From NCBI GenBank assembly GCA_016196035.1, contig JACPYM010000002.1, forward strand, positions 186,001 to 250,000: a stretch of DNA of 64,000 nt, written 5' to 3'. The notes under the pieces were generated by a model. It worked only from the letters and a program-made list of their open reading frames with translations, was not told the origin of the DNA and searched no databases. Origin of the DNA: Acidobacteriota bacterium (GTDB taxonomy: Bacteria; Acidobacteriota; Blastocatellia; RBC074). The position numbers were made by a program, and so were the translations under genes. Below are positions 58,354 to 64,000 of this stretch, piece by piece (within the stretch, counting starts at the first letter, position 1; each line of letters opens with the position of its first letter).

Positions 58354-60666
58354 ATGATTATTCTGAGTGTCACTCCAGCATCCCTGCCGCATCAGCCCGT
58401 GCCCGCGCCCGCGCGCCACACGGAAATCACGCGTAGAGTTGCCTTTGGGAACTCGCACCTGACAATGTCTGCCGTGTCTGAAGGAGCGCGTTTCGTTATT
58501 CGAGCCACCGCTGCCGCTGCCTTCGCGGTGCAACAGCAAGCGCAGCCGCCGGAACGCCAGCCGGAAAAACCCGCTGTGCCGACAACGGCGCAGGAACAGC
58601 AGGCGAAACCCCAGACGGAACAAACGGCGAATGCACCCGCGCCGGAACGTCAGCCCTTTTTTGAGCGGTTGTTCAATGTTCCGCCAATGCGCACACGGCT
58701 CGAAAAGGCCTTGAACGAAAAGTGGAAATTCACTGAGGTGCGCCCGCGCCAGCTTGAGTTTCTGCTTTCGCCGGATGAAGAAGACGCGCGGCGCTTTTTC
58801 CTGGATGCCGCCAATGCCCGCCAATATCAGCGGCTGGTCAAGGAATTCGGCTGCGGTTTTGAGAATCGGAATGGCGCCATCACCGATGATTCTTTTGAGA
58901 CACTCAGTGAGTATGGTCCGGAACTGCTGGCGCAATACAACGTGCTGATCGAGAACCGCGAGACCATCAAAAAGTATTATGCTGGCGTTTTCCGCGATGG
59001 CCGCATCGGCACGCAAGCGCTCATTCGCATCAGCAATTCCATGTGGTTCGGCCCCTTCGCCGCGCCCAAATTCAAACAATTCGCCAACCTGCTGCACACA
59101 CGCTATCAAGTACCTGATCATGTCATCGGGCCGATGTTGGGCAGCGTGGGCGATTCGTTCTGGCTGCCGCGCGTGATTTATCGCAAGAGCGGCCCGCAGG
59201 AATTCCAGCAACTGCTCAAGAAAATCGCGCCCTCGACCGAAGGCTCCGCCAACGCCTTTGCGCCCGCGCTGCAATTGCTGGTGATCGGCGAAGAGCACAA
59301 AATCCCGTTTAAGACGCTGGATGACTTCGTCGAAACATTGCGCCTGCGCCCGCAGGATTTCGGTCCCTTCAGCGCCGTCATTTATAACCTCGGCGCCTAT
59401 CGGCTGGCCGACGAAATCAAATGCCCGACCTTCGCCCACTTTTTACGGCGCGAACTGGACGAATTCGGCCCCGATATCAATCAGGAATCGGGCCGCCTCT
59501 TCGTCAATTCCTACCGCGAATTCAAAGACAATGCCGAGGCGCTCAACGCGCTGCAATCGCCGCGTTACACCGAAACCAAAGCCTTTTTGAAGAGCGTCGG
59601 CACCGTTTCTTCCTCGGTCTGGAACATGCAACGCATCGCCGTGCTGACCCAAACATTGACGCCGCAAAAACGCGAAAAGATTGCGAAGCTGGCCCGCGAG
59701 TTGTCTTCGGAATTGACCGTCTCCGACGTCATGTTCCTGGCGGACGTTTGCGATAACGAGGAAGAGTGCAAGCTGTTGCTGGATCGCCCAGCCCTGATCG
59801 CCGGTGTCAAAGATATTCCGATTGACCGCATTGTCGAACGCAGCCACAACGATCTGGTCAAAGAGTTGGAACGCGAGATTGACAATGCCAATCGCAACGG
59901 CCTCTATCGAACTATCCGCAAACTCAGAAACATGATTGATGAGGAAAAGCTGGCTTACACCGAACGGGTTGATCCCAGCAAACTGACCAACATCCAATTG
60001 AGCCGCCTGCTGATCTTCCACCGCTCGATTGGGATGCCCGGTTTCCTGGACACCGTCGGCTGGAACGTTTCGCTGGATATGCAAAACGAACGCAGCGAAG
60101 GCGGCGGCTATCTGGGCTACGACAAAGACATGGCCATGGTCACGATGGTGGCGGGCCAACCCGGCGACAACCGCGCCTATCGCCCGATCAACCTCGAACG
60201 CGCCGCCGCCTCGTTAGCGCTCTTCCACAACCACGCCTTTAAGGACACCTTTGCGCAACGCTATCTGTCCTTCCTCACCCGCATGTGGCCGGCGAACAAA
60301 GACAAAGATAAATATGCCGGCCCCAGCGGTTGGTTAGGCGCTGAAAAAGGCGACATCACGGCGGCGGCGACATCAGAGTTGCCGTCCTTTATCATCACCA
60401 AGGTGGGGCATCCGCAAAACCCCGATGGCACGCGCAATATGAAAGCCGTCTCGGTCAACTTCGATTGGGTCATCGTTGACCAGCAATCGGGCGAAGCGCT
60501 GCGTTCCGACCGTGGGGTTTATACGGTGCCCTATTACACCGACGAGCAGTTGGGCAAGCTTAAATGGCCTTCGCGCAAAGAGGTGAAGCGGCGCGAGAAA
60601 GAGAGCCGGGAAAAATGTCCGGCGATCTTGACCCAACAGGCTTCGGCGCCCTCAACACAGCAATGA
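58354..60666 (+). CDS. Large unknown protein with candidate C-terminal JAMM-like metallopeptidase domain
   Basis: From the ATG at 58354 the product has 770 residues. Residues about 58-102 form a Pro/Gln/Glu-rich linker (QQQAQPPERQPEKP). Residues about 105-550 are mostly helical and unfamiliar. The C-terminal part has E582 in SEGGGYLGYDK, H625-N-H627 in ALFHNHAFKD and S658...D667 in GPSGWLGAEKGDITAAA, followed by LPSFIITKVG. This order (Glu-x2-Gly-x-Leu-Gly, His-x-His, Ser, Asp) resembles JAMM/MPN or DUF4329-type metalloproteases, but the Ser-Asp spacing is longer than the usual S-x2-D. A TTG at 58315 would add 13 residues. No partner gene is evident. I do not recognise the whole protein. Confidence 0.7.
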   Translation: MIILSVTPASLPHQPVPAPARHTEITRRVAFGNSHLTMSAVSEGARFVIRATAAAAFAVQQQAQPPERQPEKPAVPTTAQEQQAKPQTEQTANAPAPERQPFFERLFNVPPMRTRLEKALNEKWKFTEVRPRQLEFLLSPDEEDARRFFLDAANARQYQRLVKEFGCGFENRNGAITDDSFETLSEYGPELLAQYNVLIENRETIKKYYAGVFRDGRIGTQALIRISNSMWFGPFAAPKFKQFANLLHTRYQVPDHVIGPMLGSVGDSFWLPRVIYRKSGPQEFQQLLKKIAPSTEGSANAFAPALQLLVIGEEHKIPFKTLDDFVETLRLRPQDFGPFSAVIYNLGAYRLADEIKCPTFAHFLRRELDEFGPDINQESGRLFVNSYREFKDNAEALNALQSPRYTETKAFLKSVGTVSSSVWNMQRIAVLTQTLTPQKREKIAKLARELSSELTVSDVMFLADVCDNEEECKLLLDRPALIAGVKDIPIDRIVERSHNDLVKELEREIDNANRNGLYRTIRKLRNMIDEEKLAYTERVDPSKLTNIQLSRLLIFHRSIGMPGFLDTVGWNVSLDMQNERSEGGGYLGYDKDMAMVTMVAGQPGDNRAYRPINLERAAASLALFHNHAFKDTFAQRYLSFLTRMWPANKDKDKYAGPSGWLGAEKGDITAAATSELPSFIITKVGHPQNPDGTRNMKAVSVNFDWVIVDQQSGEALRSDRGVYTVPYYTDEQLGKLKWPSRKEVKRREKESREKCPAILTQQASAPSTQQ

Positions 60667-60681
60667 GGCAGCGTTGAGTTG

Positions 60682-60736
60682 AAACGACCAGTAAAGAGTC
60701 CCCGCGCGCCGTCAAGACTCTTTGCTGGTCGTTTTT
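60682..60736 (+). terminator. Rho-independent terminator after the unknown 770-residue protein gene
   Basis: AAACGACCAGTAAAGAGTC (60682-60700) pairs with GACTCTTTGCTGGTCGTTT (60716-60734) with one G-U, giving a 19-bp stem and a 15-base loop. A run of six T and CTT follows. The stop codon of the gene lies 16 bases before the stem. Confidence 0.92.
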
Positions 60737-60793
60737 TCTTGCGCGGTCAAGCTCCCATTGTTGCCCCCCACTCCAACCATCCAGTCGTCGTCT

Positions 60794-62287
60794 ATGACAA
60801 ACACACCCCCTGCCGCCGCACCCGCTCTCGCTTCAGAAACGAGCTCGTCAGAGACCAGCCATAATGCGCAAGAGGATGCGCAAGAGCTAAGCAAACTCGG
60901 CTATGCGCAAGAGCTTTTCCGCACGATGGGCGGCTTCTCGAACTTCGCCATTTCGTTTTCCATCATTTCGATTCTGACCGGCGCGGTGACTTTGTATGGG
61001 CACGGCTTGCGCATGGGCGGCCCGGCGCAAATGTCGCTGGGCTGGCCGCTGGTCACGCTTTTTACGCTGGCGGTCGTGTGCAGCATGGCCGAACTGACGA
61101 GCGCCCTGCCGACTTCGGGCGCAATGTATCACTGGTCGTGCCAACTGGGCGGCAAAGGCTGGGGCTGGTTCACGGCATGGTTCAACATCATCGGCCAGAT
61201 TGCGGCAATTGCGGGGATTGATTACGGCTGCGCGCAATTCCTGACGCCTTTGCTGGGCTTGAACGCCACGACCCGAAATATCCTGCTGGTTTACGCTGGC
61301 ATTCTGCTGTCGCACGCGCTCATCAATCATTTCGGCATCCGGTTGGTGTCGTGGCTCAACGATTTCAGCGTAACCGTGCATATCATCGGCGTCATCGTCA
61401 TCGTCGGCGCGCTGTTTCTCTTTGCGCCCAAACAGCCGCTCGGCTTTTTCTTCGCGCGCGTCACCCACAACAACGAAGGCTGGTCGTATAGCTGGGCCTT
61501 CGTCATCGGCCTCTTGCAAGCGATGTGGACCTACACCGGCTATGACGCTTCGGCCAGCGTCAGTGAAGAAACCGTAGACCCGCGCCGCCGCGCGCCCTGG
61601 GGCATGGTCATGTCCGTTGTGGTGTCGAGCGTCGTCGGCTACTTGCTGCTCATCGCGCTGACGCTGGCGATCAAAGACATCCCGGCGGTGCTGAACGCCA
61701 AAGATGCCAGCGGCAACGATGTCCCCACAGTCATCGCGATTCTGATCGCCGCGCTGGGTGAACGCGCGGGCACGCTGTTTTCCGCGCTGGCGGCAATGGC
61801 GATGTGGTTCTGCGGCCTGTCGGCAGTGACCTGGTCATCGCGCGTCATCTGGGCCTTTGCACGTGACGAAGGCTTGCCGCTCTCGCACCTTTGGCAGCAG
61901 GTCAGTCACACACACGGCACGCCGGTCAATACGATCTGGCTCTGTGTCGTGGCGGCCTTTCTAGGCGCGGTCTATAGCGGCGCCTATGCCGTGGTGACTT
62001 CGATCAGCACGATTGGCCTGTATCTGTCCTACATCATCCCGGTGTATTTGCATCTGCGCGCAGGCGGCATTGAGCGCGGGCCGTGGCATTTGGGCCGTTT
62101 CAGTCGCGCGTTGAACATCATTGCCGTACTCTGGGTCGTCTTTCTTTGCGGCGTCCTGAGCATCCCCGACGAGCAACGCGCGGGCAAATCCATCGCCGCC
62201 GTAACGCTGTTGCTGGCGCTGTGGTATTGGTTCGCCGAGCGCCAGCGTTTCAAAGGCTCAGCCTGGGCTGCGGAAAAGCTTTCATAG
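60794..62287 (+). CDS. APC-superfamily amino acid or amine permease
   Basis: The 497-residue protein from the ATG at 60794 has about twelve membrane helices. The first helix region carries FSNFAISFSIISILTGAVTLYGHGL, then PTSGAMYHWSCQLGGKGWGWFTAWFN, as in GABA/choline-type permeases of the APC family. WTYTGYDASASVSEET in the sixth helix region is typical of this group. The N-terminus is a short Ala/Ser/Glu-rich cytoplasmic tail. The gene starts 58 bases after a terminator and ends 10 bases before a glutamine-synthetase-family gene, so the two probably act together on an imported amine or amino acid. Confidence 0.9.
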   Translation: MTNTPPAAAPALASETSSSETSHNAQEDAQELSKLGYAQELFRTMGGFSNFAISFSIISILTGAVTLYGHGLRMGGPAQMSLGWPLVTLFTLAVVCSMAELTSALPTSGAMYHWSCQLGGKGWGWFTAWFNIIGQIAAIAGIDYGCAQFLTPLLGLNATTRNILLVYAGILLSHALINHFGIRLVSWLNDFSVTVHIIGVIVIVGALFLFAPKQPLGFFFARVTHNNEGWSYSWAFVIGLLQAMWTYTGYDASASVSEETVDPRRRAPWGMVMSVVVSSVVGYLLLIALTLAIKDIPAVLNAKDASGNDVPTVIAILIAALGERAGTLFSALAAMAMWFCGLSAVTWSSRVIWAFARDEGLPLSHLWQQVSHTHGTPVNTIWLCVVAAFLGAVYSGAYAVVTSISTIGLYLSYIIPVYLHLRAGGIERGPWHLGRFSRALNIIAVLWVVFLCGVLSIPDEQRAGKSIAAVTLLLALWYWFAERQRFKGSAWAAEKLS

Positions 62288-62297
62288 GAGGTTTGTC

Positions 62298-63683
62298 ATG
62301 AGCCAGCTTGCCATAAAAGGGATGCTCACGCTCGAGCAACTGCGCGGACTCGTCGCGCAAGAACTGATCGAAACCGTCATCGTCGGCTTCACCGATCATT
62401 ACGGGCGGCTGTGCGGCAAACGTTATGACGCCGAGATGTTTGTCGAGGACGTTTATCACCACGGCACGCACGGCTGCGATTACCTGCTGACGACGGATAT
62501 GGAAATGGAGCCGGTGCCCGGCTACAAGTTCGCTAACTGGGAATTGGGCTATGGCGACTTTCATCTGGTGCCCGATTTGCACACGCTGCGCACGGCGAGT
62601 TGGCTGGATAAAACCGCGCTGGTGCTATGCGATGTGCAACACAGCACGACGCAGCAGCCCATCGCCATTGCGCCGCGTTCGATCCTGCGCCAACAGCTTG
62701 AAGCGGCACGCGGCTTGGGTTTCGAGAGCTTTGCCGCGTCTGAATTGGAGTACTATCTCTTTCAAAACAGCTATCGTGACCTGGCGAAAGACGGCTGGTA
62801 CAAGGCCGAACCAGCGGGCTGGTATTTAGAGGACTACCACATCCTGCAAGGCACGCGCACCGAACCCTTCAACGCCGCCGCGCGCCATCACCTCAAACAT
62901 TCCGGCGTGCCGGTCGAAAATTCCAAAGGCGAATGTGGTCTGGGTCAGCACGAACTCAACGTGCGTTATGCCGAGGCCCTGGAGATGGCCGACCGCCACG
63001 TCGTGTACAAACAATGTCTGAAAGAAGTCGCCGAACAGCAAGGTTTGAGCGTGACGTTTATGGCCAAATTCGCCAGCGACCGCGCAGGTTCAAGTTGCCA
63101 CATCCATTTCAGCCTCTGGCGCGACGGCAAGAATGCGTTTGCGGGCGACAACCAATTCGGCCCGGTGAAATGCAGCGACACGTTCCGTCATTTCCTCGGC
63201 GGTTGGATGGCGCACGTGCCGGACGTGATGCCGTTTTATGCGCCGACCGTCAATTCGTACAAACGTTATGTTGACGGTTCGTGGGCGCCGACGCGGCTGG
63301 CGTGGAGCTATGACAATCGCACGGGCGGTTTCCGGGTCGTCGGCCAAGATCAATCCTTGCGTATTGAATGCCGCATCCCCGGCGCAGACGCCAATCCGTA
63401 TCTAGCTTTTGCCGCAGCATTGGCTTCGGGCTTGGACGGCCTTGCCAATAAGATCGAGCCACCGGAATGTTTCACCGGCGATATTTACGCCGCGCGCCAT
63501 CTGCCGCGCGTGCCTTACACGCTGGCCGCAGCGACCGACAAATTCGCCGCCAGCGCATTTGCCCAACGCGCGTTTGGCGCTGACGTGGTTGAGCACTACA
63601 CGCATTTCTTCCGCACCGAGCAGGCGGCGTTCAATGCGGCGGTGACGGATTGGGAGCGGCGGCGCTACTTCGAACGGATTTGA
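62298..63683 (+). CDS. Glutamine-synthetase-family ligase (gamma-glutamylpolyamine synthetase-like)
   Basis: The 461-residue enzyme has the GS catalytic core: E149 and E151 (ASELEYYLF), E212 and E219 ([11 protein letters not shown]), H268/H270 in SCHIHFSLW and [23 protein letters not shown]. The N-terminal part is the shorter variant seen in PuuA/GlnA3-like gamma-glutamylation enzymes. A clear AGGAGG lies before the ATG. With the APC permease directly upstream, ligation of glutamate to an imported amine is the most plausible role. True glutamine synthetase is less likely because the regulatory loop and conserved GSII features are not recognisable. Confidence 0.9.
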   Translation: MSQLAIKGMLTLEQLRGLVAQELIETVIVGFTDHYGRLCGKRYDAEMFVEDVYHHGTHGCDYLLTTDMEMEPVPGYKFANWELGYGDFHLVPDLHTLRTASWLDKTALVLCDVQHSTTQQPIAIAPRSILRQQLEAARGLGFESFAASELEYYLFQNSYRDLAKDGWYKAEPAGWYLEDYHILQGTRTEPFNAAARHHLKHSGVPVENSKGECGLGQHELNVRYAEALEMADRHVVYKQCLKEVAEQQGLSVTFMAKFASDRAGSSCHIHFSLWRDGKNAFAGDNQFGPVKCSDTFRHFLGGWMAHVPDVMPFYAPTVNSYKRYVDGSWAPTRLAWSYDNRTGGFRVVGQDQSLRIECRIPGADANPYLAFAAALASGLDGLANKIEPPECFTGDIYAARHLPRVPYTLAAATDKFAASAFAQRAFGADVVEHYTHFFRTEQAAFNAAVTDWERRRYFERI

Positions 63684-63697
63684 AGGAGGGTAAGCAG

Positions 63698-64000
63698 ATG
63701 GCAAGAAGAGATAATTTTCATTTTGTGGTACGGCGGGCGTTGGAGAGTGACGGCTGGACAATTACTGACGATCCGCTTGTCTTGCGCTTCCAAGACCTGC
63801 CGTTGCAAGCCGACCTCGTCGCTGAAAAAACCTTCGCCGCAGAAAAAGAAGGAAGAAAGATCGCCGTGGAAGTGAAAGGCTTTGAGTCGCGCTCGGCCAC
63901 CAGCGAATTGGAAAGAATGATCGGGCCGCTTCAACTTTACGAGTGGGCGCTGGCGGAGCGCGAACCGGAACGGCGCTTGTTTCTGGCGGTCGGCTTGCGG
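63698..64000 (+). CDS. XisH family protein, truncated by the window end
   Basis: The first 101 residues are in the window. The N-terminus [25 protein letters not shown] and the sequence [16 protein letters not shown] match XisH, a PD-(D/E)XK-fold protein named after the fdxN element excision factor of cyanobacteria and usually paired with XisI. D39 and E58-x-K60 fit the nuclease metal site. GAAGGAGGG at 63682-63690 precedes the ATG and overlaps the previous stop region, so it is coupled to the GS-family gene. An xisI partner would be expected just beyond the window. Confidence 0.88.
   Translation, partial: MARRDNFHFVVRRALESDGWTITDDPLVLRFQDLPLQADLVAEKTFAAEKEGRKIAVEVKGFESRSATSELERMIGPLQLYEWALAEREPERRLFLAVGLR

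Noticed and set aside
1-64000. tRNA, rRNA or tmRNA genes
   Set aside because: I looked for T-loop and acceptor-stem patterns by eye in the gaps and found none. A covariance-model search would be needed to exclude them completely.

Overview
The window looks like a piece of a chromosome from an Acidobacteriota bacterium, plausibly class Blastocatellia. This is an inference from gene content: an Oar-like TonB-dependent receptor with an N-terminal carboxypeptidase-regulatory domain, a secreted PQQ dehydrogenase paired with a dihaem cytochrome c, Uma2 and XisH nuclease-fold proteins, a very large secreted DUF11-repeat protein, and the rpmE-DUF1385-prfA-prmC order. GC content is high (about 60% by eye). 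I saw no rRNA, tRNA, CRISPR array, transposase or prophage module.

Layout. 1-7 kb: a Uma2 protein, a secreted DinB-like protein, then a set of secreted catabolic genes on the plus strand (ThuA domain, dihaem cytochrome c, PQQ dehydrogenase, Tat-exported TIM-barrel isomerase-like protein). 6.7-10.2 kb, minus strand: a BPL_N-type lipoprotein, an unknown small protein, an ATP-grasp ligase and the fluoride channel FluC/CrcB. 10.3-19.1 kb: one 2946-residue DUF11-repeat protein. 19.1-20.2 kb: a long gap without a convincing gene. 20.2-23.3 kb: nitrilase-family amidase, methyltransferase, aminotransferase. 23.6-27.2 kb: rpmE, DUF1385 membrane protein, prfA, prmC. 27.3-34.5 kb, minus strand: secreted phosphatase-like protein, TonB-dependent receptor, MacB-type ATPase and MacA-type adaptor without a permease. 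35-40 kb: GNAT/ATE-like overlapping pair, Gfo/Idh/MocA oxidoreductase, two membrane proteins. 40-49.5 kb: class I fumarase, LolA-like secreted protein, alpha-toroid protein, S9 peptidase, second Uma2 protein, flavoprotein disulfide reductase, GNAT. 49.7-57.9 kb: mutY, a SufR-like regulator, mrp/apbC, hesB/erpA, ygfZ, rhodanese, DUF309, DUF4149, rluD-type synthase and a thioredoxin-reductase-like flavoprotein. 58-64 kb: a 770-residue unknown protein with JAMM-like metal residues near its C-terminus, an APC permease, a glutamine-synthetase-family enzyme, and a truncated xisH.

How genes work together. The 2-7 kb set suggests periplasmic oxidation of a sugar or alcohol (PQQ dehydrogenase passing electrons to the cytochrome) followed by processing of a keto-sugar by ThuA/TIM-barrel proteins. 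The 49.7-55 kb stretch concentrates iron-sulfur functions: a cluster-bearing glycosylase, a candidate cluster-sensing repressor with a likely leaderless start, a cluster carrier, an A-type scaffold, YgfZ and a rhodanese. The 60.8-63.7 kb pair suggests uptake and gamma-glutamylation of an amine or amino acid.

The most unusual property is in the gaps rather than the genes. About sixteen intergenic spaces hold long inverted repeats with arms of 18-35 bp. They belong to several unrelated sequence families, some repeated within the window. In two families the copies differ in sequence while base pairing is preserved. Several others are built from short tandem units of about seven bases folded into an inverted repeat.
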